Shown here: piece by piece, positions 32,940 to 41,731 of the stretch
Layout of the letters: each line of letters begins with the position of its first letter
How positions within the stretch are numbered: position 1 is the stretch's first letter
Assembly: GCA_015178975.1 (NCBI GenBank)
Contig: WHVD01000166.1
Span: 62,001-126,000 of the forward strand
Reading direction: 5' to 3'
Source of the DNA: Hysterangium stoloniferum
Lineage: Eukaryota > Basidiomycota > Agaricomycetes > Hysterangiales > Hysterangiaceae
Length of the DNA: 64,000 bases
Notes under the pieces: model-generated
What the model was told of the DNA's origin: nothing
Seen by the model: the letters and a program-made list of their open reading frames with translations, nothing else
Databases searched by the model: none
Translations under genes and position numbers: made by a program

Positions 32940-34160
32940 CATCCAGCACCCTCATGTGCTCGTGCAGTGTCCTCGTGTGCCTGCGCGGTGTCCTCATGCA
33001 CCCGTGCAGCGTCCTCATGTACCCGTGTGGTGTCCTCGTGCACTTGTGCGGCATCCTCGTGCACTTGCACGGTGTCCTCGTGTGCCCGTGCGGTGTTCTC
33101 GTGCACTTGTGCGGCATCCTCGTGCACTTGCACGGTGTCCTCGTGTGCCTGCGCGGTGTCCTCGTGTGCCCATGCGGTGTTCTTGTGTGCCCGCGCAGTG
33201 TCCTCGTGTGCCCACGCGGTGTCCTCGTGTGCCTGTGCGGTGTCCTCGTGTGCCCACACGGTGTCCTCGTGTGCCCGCGCGGTGTCCTCGTGTGCCCGCG
33301 CGGTGTCCTCGTGTGCCCGCGCGGTGTCCTCGTGTGCCCGCGCGGTGTCCTCGTGTGCCCACGCGGTGTCCTCGTGTGCCCACGCGGTGTCCTCGTGTGC
33401 CCACGCGGTGTCCTCGTGTGCCCACGCGGTGTCCTCGTGTGCCCACGCGGTGTCCTCGTGTGCCCACGCGGTGTCCTCGTGTGCCCACGCGGTGTCCTCG
33501 TGTGCCCACGCGGTGTCCTCGTGTGCCCACGCGGTGTCCTCGTGTGCCCACGCGGTGTCCTCGTGTGCCCACGCGGTGTCCTCGTGTGCCCACGCGGTGT
33601 CCTCGTGTGCCCACGCGGTGTCCTCGTGTGCCCACGCGGTGTCCTCGTGTGCCCACGCGGTGTCCTCGTGTGCCCACGCGGTGTCCTCGTGTGCCCACGC
33701 GGTGTCCTCGTGTGCCCGCTCGTGTGCCCGCGCGGTGTCCTCATGTGCCCGCACAGTGTCCTCGTGTGCCCGCACAGTGTCCTCGTGTGCCCGCACAGTG
33801 TCCTCGTATGCCTGCACGGTGTCCTCGTGTGCCCGTGCGGTGTCCTCGTGTGCCCGCATGGTGTCCTCGTGTGCCCGTGCGGTGTCCTCGTGTGCCTGCA
33901 TGGTGTCCTCGTGTGCCCGTGCAGTGTCCTCGTGTGCCCGCGTGGTGTCCTCGTGTGCCCGCCGTGCAGTGTCCTCATGTGCCCGCGTGGTGTCCTCGTG
34001 TGCCCGTGCAGTGTCCTCATGTGCCCACGTGGTGTCCTCGTGTGCCCGCCGTGCAGTGTCCTCGTGTGCCCACGTGGTGTCCTCGTGTGCCCGTGTGGTG
34101 TCCTCGTGTGCCCGTGCGGTGTCCTCGTGTGCCCGTGCAGTATCCTTGTGCACCCGCGCG
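32940..34160. repeat. 21-bp GC-rich minisatellite (~58 units)
   Basis: Tandem GTGTCCTCGTGTGCCCACGC plus one G, period 21. A central block of about 17 nearly identical units at 33355-33715 is flanked by more diverged units on both sides. Because the unit is a multiple of three and lacks stops in most frames, at least five frames are open for 200-560 codons on both strands. I read these as a by-product and not as genes. CA-rich low-complexity sequence surrounds the array. Confidence 0.92.
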
Positions 34161-34459
34161 GTGTCCTTGCACGCTCATGCAGCATTGTCGCACACCCATG
34201 CAGCATCCTCGCGCACCCGCGCATCGTCCTCGCACACCCACGCAGCATACCTTCAAACCCCCGCCCATGTGCCTTCTAACCACACCTTCTAACCCTGCCC
34301 ATACACCTTCTAACCACACCCTCTAACCCTGCCCACGCACTGCACCCTCAAACTGTGCAGTGCACTTGTGCACTCTTGCAGCTTGTTGCATGCCTGCACA
34401 CCTGCACACCCATGTGCCTGTGCTGCCACACCCTCATCCTTGCACGCATTGTGCACCAT
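34160..34459. other. Degenerate flank of the minisatellite
   Basis: Diverged ACACC/TGCACAC-type repeats without a gene. The sequence continues after element B at 42553, which confirms that B inserted here (ACCAT duplicated). Confidence 0.6.
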
Positions 34460-35301
34460 TGTTAGGATACACACACAGGCCGGGTTTCCGGAGAAACCCA
34501 CAGGATATCCGGTAGGACTTGGCTTCAGCTTATAGGCTGCGCCCTCGCTAGATCGTGTTGTCCAATTTCAGACAGGCGGACGGGAGTCCCGGGGAGTCCA
34601 GGCGGAGGTTCGTGGGTCGTAGGTCGTAGGTCGTGGGTCGTAGGTCGTAGGTCGTGGGTCATGAGTCGTGAGTCGAGATGGTCGAGAGAGTTCAGATGTG
34701 TCGGAGCCCGTGGGCTCCGACTAGTGTGAGCAGTCTGATAAGAGTAGGGTTTAGAGAGGAAAATGTATTAGATTACTGGGGGGAATCTAAGCTAATTTTC
34801 TGACTGGATTGTATGTACAACATCTGCCAGTTTAAATAGACCATGGAGTGAATGAACATACTAATCCGGTGATAATGAAAACGAAACTAACAAAACACAA
34901 ACAGGAAATGTAAACACCAATTTTGGTGTTAGGAACGGAACGGAACGGAGCGGAGTCCAAATCGTGACAAAGCATAACCCATAACGGGAAACGGAGCGGG
35001 AGCGGAGTCCTAATCGTGACAGGTCATTTGACTAAAACGGGAACGGGGCTCGAATAGAGCGGTGACGGGATTCTGAGCGTGGTCCAGTGACTGATGCGTG
35101 GGACGAAGACAGACATAGACAGAGACGGGGTCCGGGGGAAGTCCGGTGACTGATATGTGTCTTAATGAGGTCGAACGTAACGAGTCTTGACGTAACAGAG
35201 TCCGGGCGGGAAATCCTATAAACAGACGATTGGTGCTTGTAGCGCGTGGGGGCGTACGAGTTAGTGCCCGGAGTCCGGCGGGATTTGTCCGGGTCGTAAC
35301 A
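34460..35301 (-). repeat. 3' LTR of element B (family I)
   Basis: 842 bp. It carries a tandem GTCGTAG/GTCGTGG array (34612-34675, longer than in the partner), the U5 core with CAGCTTATAGGCTG (about 34515-34553), the AACACCAATTTTGGTGTT near-palindrome and the start-site match. On the internal side at 35302-35316 is the minus-strand purine tract AAAGGGAGGATAC. Confidence 0.95.
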
Positions 35302-35451
35302 GTATCCTCCCTTTATGCCGAAGTCCCAAAGAGGCTCTAGACCTAGATAAGGTTCTTGTCGGCTACGCGCATGTGTCAAAAGTCATGTCGGTTACACGTA
35401 TGTGTCAAAGAGTCATGTGATCTGGAAGGTAAGGTTCAAACGCGACGAGCC

Positions 35452-35460
35452 TATATAAAA
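35452..35460 (+). promoter_or_regulatory. TATA box of the antisense gene
   Basis: TATATAAAA lies 51-59 nt upstream of the ATG at 35511, followed by a CT-rich stretch (TTCTTCTTCTTTA) typical of fungal transcription starts. Element A has TATATAAG at the same place. Confidence 0.6.
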
Positions 35461-35510
35461 ATTGAAAAAATAGAAATTTCTTCTTCTTTATTACCCCCAT
35501 CTTCGCCAAA

Positions 35511-36511
35511 ATGGGACCAAAGCCCACACCGCGCAAGCCTATGCCAACCGCCAGGCCCTCCACGGGCAATCCATACCGGGCGCTGCTGACCGCTGCCCAA
35601 ATTTTGGCGCAGCGGGACGAGCAGCGTAGACAGCGTGAGGAAGCGGAGAGGGAAGCCCGGGAGGTCGAGGAGGCCCTGAATAGGGAATACCAGGCGGCCG
35701 TGGCCGCAGAGGAAGAGGCTGCGAGGCAGAAGCAGAAAGAGGAGGAGGAGGCTGCGCGGGTCGCCGCGGAGAGGGCTAGAGTAGCGGCGGAAAACGCCCG
35801 GGTGGCCGCAGAGAGAGCCGCAGCGGTGGCGGGTAAGGTAAGTCCCAACATGTCAACTCGTCGTTTCACTTTTACTGACTTGTTATTCAGCGCAAGGTGA
35901 CAGAGATGGAGTCCGAGTCCGAGGGGGAGCCAGAGAGCCCCCAAAAGGTAAGTCTCGTATCCGTGGGACTACCGCGGGAGAAACTGACATATCAACAGAA
36001 GGCAAGGAAGGCGGCACCAGTCCGTCTTCCAACGCGGAATGAGCCGCGGTGTTCTGGTTGTAGTGACCGGAACACGGAGTGTAACAGGAAGTCCAGCTGG
36101 GGGCCGGGCTGCTATCAATGCGCGCACCTCAAGGCGAGGTGCTTGCTTGTGCATGAGCAAGCCACGGGGTCCGGGGCACAGGACATTAGCGGGACGGACG
36201 GGTCTTCCAGGTTGGACGAGGTCCTCGGGCGGATCGCTGAGGGCATCGAGGCCCAAAACGTGTTGCTCCAGAAGAGCAACAAAGTCCAAGTGAGAGTGGC
36301 GAAGGAGCTGTCCGGACTCCGTGAGGAGTTTTGGAAGTTCCTGGCGGAGTATGGCGGCTATGTGTATGAGGAGCCACAGATCGGAAGTTCCGAGGATGCC
36401 GGGTCGGATGAGGAGGGGGTTGCCGTGGAGGTCGCGGAGCTTCCTGGGGAGATGGCTGAGGCGAGAAAACAGGAGGCGGGGAAAAAAGACAGTCCCATAA
36501 ATGTAGACTGA
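35511..36511 (+). CDS. Antisense Cys6-cluster protein carried by element B
   Basis: Predicted 298 residues from three exons: 35511-35837, 35891-35947 and 35999-36511, with introns of 53 and 51 nt (GTAAGT...TTCAG and GTAAGT...AACAG), both phase 0. Residues about 35-109 are a highly charged Glu/Arg/Ala coiled-coil-like segment. Then CSGC, a Cys six residues on, CYQC and a final Cys give C-x2-C-x6-C-x9-C-x2-C-x6-C, the exact spacing of a fungal Zn(II)2Cys6 DNA-binding cluster, followed by basic HLKARC. The C-terminal part is helical then acidic. It runs opposite to pol and ends 207 nt from the pol stop. The second intron is a multiple of three and open, so both forms could be made. DNA binding is inferred; the cluster is not at the N-terminus as usual. 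Confidence 0.75.
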
Positions 36512-36717
36512 AAGTAATATAGAATAAAAAACAATTTGAACATAATAAAAGTAAAGTATGAAAAACATAAGAATAAAAGTCAAAGTCAAAGTCCGCGGGA
36601 TATCCGCTTGAGGACTTGACAAGACAAGTCAGAACCTGTAAAAGCAAAGAGAGACATAGGGCGACAGGGAAAAAATGTAAATGAGTCCAAACGTAACACG
36701 GGGTCCGCGGGGTGTGG

Positions 36718-39700
36718 TCAGAGAGACGATAGTGGTCCAGGTTTGAGTGGGTAAGCTGTATGAAAGTCAGTAACGATTTCCGTAGCATTACCGAGTTCCA
36801 TGGCCAAAATCCATGAGGTTTCTTCATCGGTGCCCTCGTAACCCACCCACTTGACCAAGTAAAGCAGTTTACAAGTGCGTCGACACTTGTCAATTTTTGA
36901 ATCTAAAATCTGAGAGATTTCAAACTCGGGTTCTCCGTCAATGACGACAGGAGGAGGCGGAGATTGCACGCGATCCGGGATAGTGTTAGCAGTACAAGGT
37001 TCTAACATAGAAACATGAAATACTGGGTGTACCGCGTGCATGCTATCCGGAAGCCGTAGAGTCCAAGAAACTGAACCTACTTGTGCGATAATTTCAAAGG
37101 GACCTAAATATTTTTCAGCAAGCTTCTTTGACGGACGGGTAGTCCTAAAGAATTGAGCTTTGACATAAACACGGTCACCAATCTTGAAGTTGGGTGGCGG
37201 GATCCGGTGTCTGTCCGCTGAATGTTGGTATTGCTCTTGGGCGGACAATATTGCAGTCCGGAGTTCCTCGTGGAGCTCGTGGAGGTCCGTGGTGAACTCT
37301 TGAGCGCGAACGGAGGCGAGATTTCGTTCTGGATGTACTGTAATGTTTGGATTATATCCTTTATTTGCAAAGAACGGGGAAACGCCAGTAGTGGCCGAAG
37401 GTGCATTGTTGTAAGCAAACTCTGCAAGTGGTAACAAGGTTTTCCAATTGTCCTGTTGGTAGTTGCAATATACGCGGAGGTATTGTTCCAATGTCTGGTT
37501 GACGCGTTCGGTTTGTCCGTCGCCTTCCGGGTGATGTCCGGACGTGAAATGTAATGTCATGTCCAAGGATTTTCCGAGGGATCTAAAGAAGTGAGATACG
37601 AACTCTGATCCTCTATCGGAAGTCACATGGGATGGAACTCCGTGCTTGGAAAATACGTGAATGACAAAAAGTTCCGCTAACTGCACGGACGTAATTGTGT
37701 CATATGTGGGGATGAATATACCTTGTTTTGAGAATCTGTCAACAATGACTAGAATGGCGGAAAAGCCTTCAGAATCCGGTAGGTGTTCAATGAAATCCAT
37801 AGAGATAGAATTCCACGGGTGTTCCGGTACCGGGAGTTGTTTCAAAAGGCCGTATGGCTTGTGTCGCTGAGATTTCGAGCGGGGACAAGTAGTGCAAGAT
37901 TTACAATAGTGCTTAACAAATCCACGGAGTCCGGGCCAAGTATATTCTCTTCTTATTAATGATAGAGTTTTGTTGTACCCAAAATGTCCTGAGAGTGGAT
38001 GATCGTGTTTGTATTGAAGGATCCTGAGGCGGAGGCCGTCGGAGTCTGGTACATAGATCCTATCGTCAAGTCTAATGAAACCATGCTGATCAAGAGACCA
38101 CCGAGGTTGATTGGGGTCCACGGGGTTGTCCAGATGAGCTTTAGTAATTGGGTCTAGGGGAATTGCCGATAGAATATCTTGATGTAACTTCTCGATATCC
38201 ATAATGATAATTCCACGGACAATGGGATTGACGAGGAAAGTTGTGCGGACCAATGCGGTAAGTTGTTGATTCGTGAAAATAGGTTTCAGGTTGTGCGGAT
38301 TTACTGTTGCATAGTCGTTGCTTCCCTCTTTAGGATAGACGTCCCATCGTCTAGTTAAAGCGTCGGGTTTGCCGCCGAGACGGCCAGGTCGAAAGCAGAT
38401 AATCATGTTGAAGGCAGATAGATATTCAGACCAGCGGGCCTGCCGACGGGTCAAAAGTTTTGTGGTAGAAAAGTATTCCAGGTTTTTGTGATCTGTTACA
38501 ACGTCAATAGGAGTTCCTGAGCCTTCTAAATAGTGTCGCCACGCTTTGAAAGCTGAAAAGATTGCCAGAAGCTCTTTGTCATGAACGTCGTAGTTGAGCT
38601 CTGCTCCGGTAAAAGTCCGGGACAGAAAAGCCACAGGATGGACTTCTCCGTCGGAGTCCTGGATAGACAGAATGGCTCCAAGTGCATAGTCGGAGGCGTC
38701 CATTTCAACAATGAGCGGGAAGTCCGGTTTCCAATGCGATAGAATAGGAGCTGTAGAAAAAGAATTTTTTAAAAGATTGAAAGCTTTTTGACACTTATCG
38801 TTAAAGTTCCACGGAGTACCCTTGCGCGTAAGACGGGTAAGGGGTACCGTGATGTCGGGATATCCATGGATAAAACGTCTGTAAAAATTGGCAAAGCCGG
38901 GGAAGGATTGTATATCTTTAACTTTTCGGGGTTCAGGCCAATCTTTGATGACTTGCACTTTCGTTTCGTCCATGCGGAGTCCATCGGGTCCCATCATGAA
39001 ACCTAGGTATTCCACGGAGTCCGTGTCAAAAGTACATTTTTTACCATTTGCGAATAAACCATGTTTTCTAAGTCTCCGGAGAACTTCACGGACTTGTTTG
39101 TCGTGTTCCGCGGGATTCTCGGAGTAGATAAGAATGTTGTCCAAGTAAACAATGACGCATACATCGAGCATGTCGGAGAAAATGTCGTTGATAAAACGCT
39201 GAAAAACAGAAGAAGCATTGGTGAGACCAAAAGGGATCACCAACCACTCAAAGGCCCCATAACGGGTTCTAAAAGTGGTTTTCCATTCATCGCCCGCGGC
39301 GATCCAGACCAAATGATAGGCATGCTTGAGATCTATTTTGGTGTAAATCCGGGCATTCCGCGGAGCATCGAGCAGGTCAGATATAAGTGGGAGTGGATAT
39401 TTATCCTTTTTGGTGACAGCATTGAGTCCTCTAAAATCAACACATAGTCGAAGGGATCCATCCTTTTTTCTGACAAACAGAACAGGTGCTCCAAAAGGAG
39501 ACTTTGAGGGTCGAATAAAACCTATGGACAAGTGTTCATCCAGGAAATCACGGATTGCAGATAGTTCTGTGGACGAAAGCGGGTAAATATGTCCTAGGGG
39601 TGGCTGGGCGCCATCTTCAAGATCGATTTTTAAGTCGTATTCTCTGTGAGGCGGAAGCCGGTCAGCTTTTCGCTTGCTAAAAACATCCACGAAGTCATGG

Positions 39701-40575
39701 TATTTCTCCGGGACGCCTTCTAGGTCAGCAGCTTGCTCAGATTCGGATACTGGGGTTGAAAAATGTCCAGTTGCTTCATCAATTTTTAAGTTGATAGTGA
39801 ACGCCTGGGACCCATCCATTTTTGAAGCCCTAATAAAAGCTGCAGCATTAATCAGAGAAATGGACGGAGGTGCCGTGGGTTCCGGGGAAGCTGTAGGTGC
39901 CGTAGGGATCACAGGAGTCCTCGAGACTGCAGGTGCCAGGAAGGCCATGGGTGCCGTGGAGGCCGAGACAGGCGCAGTTTCCTCGGCTGCCGTGGGGGTC
40001 CGGAATGTTATACTGTTAGCTATCCAGTCAATCAACGGATTGTAGCGGGTAAGCCAGTTATGTCCTAGGACCACCAAGCAACTTGAGTCTAACTGGGTCA
40101 CATAGAAAGTGACCAATTGAGATGTTCCACACGGGAACGTGATGGATAAATCACAAGCTTGGGTAACAACCGAATTACTTGTGCCATCGAAGAGGCGGAG
40201 ACCGATGGGATTTATCGAATAAGTTGACAAAGAATTTTTTTGTGTAAATTTAGTATCTAAAAAACAGTGAGTCGAGCCGGAATCCATTAAAGCTGAAAAA
40301 ACGAATTTCGGGAGCATATTAGACATAAGTTTAATGAAAAATGAATCAGAATGTGAGAGAGCGGATGCGTTGAGGCGAGTAAACTCTTGAATGCGCGGAG
40401 AGGCAACGCAACCCCCAACCCGCGCGGAGTCCGCGGGGTTGCTTACTCTTTTTTCGAGTCGGAAGCCGGTTTGTCCTTCGACGGGGCATCCGTGGAGGCC
40501 TTGGCTGTTCGTCCCTTGGAAGAGTTTGCTTTTGCCAGCGGACATTCCGGGACTCGATGACCGGGTTTCCCGCAC
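36718..40575 (-). CDS. pol: Pol polyprotein: protease, RT, RNase H, integrase, chromodomain
   Basis: Up to 1285 residues. Protease DSG at 98-100; reverse transcriptase about 345-525 with D415 and YLDN at 477-480 (the second Asp of the usual YxDD is Asn); RNase H DASD from 626 with E668 and D695. The integrase zinc finger has H859, H864, C894 and C897; its catalytic core has D927, D987 and E1023 (D-x35-E). The GPF/Y module is near 1158. The chromodomain is about 1217-1265 (YLVKWVGYEGTDEETSW, in two parts), known to bind methylated H3K9-type chromatin marks in chromoviruses. The true start is probably a -1 frameshift from gag near 40450 and not the ATG at 40575, which overlaps the gag knuckle. 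Confidence 0.93.
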   Translation of the reverse strand: MRETRSSSPGMSAGKSKLFQGTNSQGLHGCPVEGQTGFRLEKRVSNPADSARVGGCVASPRIQEFTRLNASALSHSDSFFIKLMSNMLPKFVFSALMDSGSTHCFLDTKFTQKNSLSTYSINPIGLRLFDGTSNSVVTQACDLSITFPCGTSQLVTFYVTQLDSSCLVVLGHNWLTRYNPLIDWIANSITFRTPTAAEETAPVSASTAPMAFLAPAVSRTPVIPTAPTASPEPTAPPSISLINAAAFIRASKMDGSQAFTINLKIDEATGHFSTPVSESEQAADLEGVPEKYHDFVDVFSKRKADRLPPHREYDLKIDLEDGAQPPLGHIYPLSSTELSAIRDFLDEHLSIGFIRPSKSPFGAPVLFVRKKDGSLRLCVDFRGLNAVTKKDKYPLPLISDLLDAPRNARIYTKIDLKHAYHLVWIAAGDEWKTTFRTRYGAFEWLVIPFGLTNASSVFQRFINDIFSDMLDVCVIVYLDNILIYSENPAEHDKQVREVLRRLRKHGLFANGKKCTFDTDSVEYLGFMMGPDGLRMDETKVQVIKDWPEPRKVKDIQSFPGFANFYRRFIHGYPDITVPLTRLTRKGTPWNFNDKCQKAFNLLKNSFSTAPILSHWKPDFPLIVEMDASDYALGAILSIQDSDGEVHPVAFLSRTFTGAELNYDVHDKELLAIFSAFKAWRHYLEGSGTPIDVVTDHKNLEYFSTTKLLTRRQARWSEYLSAFNMIICFRPGRLGGKPDALTRRWDVYPKEGSNDYATVNPHNLKPIFTNQQLTALVRTTFLVNPIVRGIIIMDIEKLHQDILSAIPLDPITKAHLDNPVDPNQPRWSLDQHGFIRLDDRIYVPDSDGLRLRILQYKHDHPLSGHFGYNKTLSLIRREYTWPGLRGFVKHYCKSCTTCPRSKSQRHKPYGLLKQLPVPEHPWNSISMDFIEHLPDSEGFSAILVIVDRFSKQGIFIPTYDTITSVQLAELFVIHVFSKHGVPSHVTSDRGSEFVSHFFRSLGKSLDMTLHFTSGHHPEGDGQTERVNQTLEQYLRVYCNYQQDNWKTLLPLAEFAYNNAPSATTGVSPFFANKGYNPNITVHPERNLASVRAQEFTTDLHELHEELRTAILSAQEQYQHSADRHRIPPPNFKIGDRVYVKAQFFRTTRPSKKLAEKYLGPFEIIAQVGSVSWTLRLPDSMHAVHPVFHVSMLEPCTANTIPDRVQSPPPPVVIDGEPEFEISQILDSKIDKCRRTCKLLYLVKWVGYEGTDEETSWILAMELGNATEIVTDFHTAYPLKPGPLSSL
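40443..40457 (-). other. Candidate -1 frameshift site between gag and pol
   Basis: On the minus strand six A directly precede GAG TAA, the gag stop, and pol continues in the -1 frame (LEKRVSN). Element A has the canonical A AAA AAA heptamer at the same place (15262-15268), followed by GAT TAA, and pol-like residues there also lie in the -1 frame. In element B the first slip base is G, which may weaken the site. Confidence 0.5.
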
Positions 40576-41695
40576 AATAGACAGAGGTTGTTGTCCATAC
40601 GACGTTGTCTTTCTTGTGGGGTCAATTTGCCATCGGGTCCGAGTTTGCCTGAGAGATCGGGTTTTCCGGCTTGCTTGCTGGACTGTTGACTTTTGTTGTC
40701 CTTATTGTCCTTGTTGTTGTTGTTGTTTGAAGACTTTTTATCGTTCTTCTTGTCGGATTGCGAGGAGTTTTGTCCTTGGACTTGTTTACCTTGTCTGCGG
40801 ATGTCTCACGGGCAACTTCCGCGCGACGTTCCCAATAACGTGTGTCTGCATTTTGAGCCTTGAGGCGCATACGGGACAGGGTTTTTGGCTTGCCATCTTC
40901 TCCTTTTGAGACTTCGTCTTTAAGGCGGGACGGCAGGCCGGCATAGAATTGGTGGCGGAGAGCGGAATCGCCCCACTGACAACGAGCTGCAAGATTGTTG
41001 AATTGGACGATATAGTCCGTGATGCGCTGTGTGTCCTTCATACGAAGATTTGTGAGACTGTTCTCGGCTTCTCCTGTCGGGTCATACGGGCCAAAGTTGG
41101 TTTCAAGCTCCTCAACAAAAGCTTCCCAATTTTCAAGCCAGAGCGGCTCTTCCTCGGTAATCCCGCTAAAAGCCGGTTCGAACCATTTCAACGCGGATCC
41201 CGACAAATATGAAAGTGCGTAGTTGACTTTTCGGGAGTCTGTGGAGAATGCAGCGGCACGATCGCGGAAATTGAAGCGACATTGCATGAGGAAAGTGGAG
41301 AGTTTGTTTGGGTTGGAACCCGTGAAGGGTTCCGGAGCATTGACTTTTGACTGTGGAGGTTCTTGTTCCTTTCTTTTTCGTTCTTCTAGCAGGTGCGTCA
41401 TAAATTTATCTATAGTACCTGCTAAAAACTCAGAAGTAGGATCCCTCGTGTGCGGTCGTTCGAGAGGCGGAGGATTTTCGAGAGGGTTTTCGACACCTTT
41501 GCCCTTGTCGAGGGCCACGGATTCTTCCTCATGCTCGAGTTTGTCCTGGTTTTCCGGGATTTCTTCGATACTGGCTTCTTCCATGGGTTCCGACTGGTTC
41601 GCAAGCATCTGACTGGTATACAGAGTTAACGGGGAATGAAGAGTTGACGGCCCAGGTAATGATGACTGTGCACGTGTACTTCTTCTTAGTGGCAT
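40443..41695 (-). CDS. gag: Gag polyprotein of element B, one apparent frameshift
   Basis: It starts MPLRRSTRAQSS 37 nt inside the 5' LTR. A central retrotransposon gag domain carries LMQCRFNFRDR, NYALSYLSGSALKWFEP and DYIVQFNNLAARC, followed by an Asn/Lys/Ser-rich linker. The first frame ends at 40622, but the linker continues in the -1 frame from about 40770, leading into a zinc knuckle CLLCGKPGHRVPEC and stopping at 40443. Thus this copy probably has one small indel in gag. The end TCG AAA AAA GAG TAA matches the candidate slip site of element A. Confidence 0.8.
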
Positions 41696-41718
41696 AATGA
41701 AAACAATCTGCGAGTATT

Positions 41719-41729
41719 AGTCAGAAAAT
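41719..41729 (-). promoter_or_regulatory. Primer-binding site of element B (self-priming type)
   Basis: The plus-strand text AGTCAGAAAAT lies two bases from the LTR edge. On the minus strand it is complementary to the same 11 bases at the predicted transcript start (42046-42056). No tRNA-type TGG start is present. Confidence 0.75.
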
Positions 41730-41731
41730 AC

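Noticed and set aside
32600..34326. Very long open frames (up to ~560 codons) on both strands
   Set aside because: They arise from the 21-bp minisatellite: the unit is a multiple of three without stops, so most frames are open. No start context, domain or end signal supports a protein.
35405..36893. Minus-strand open frames of 179-235 codons opposite the antisense gene
   Set aside because: They are complementary shadows of the exon-rich plus-strand gene and the pol end. They lack domains and are broken in element A.
40375..40575. ATG at 40575 as the true start of pol
   Set aside because: This part overlaps the gag zinc knuckle in another frame and has no protein-like conservation with element A. 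Pol more likely begins by frameshift near 40450.
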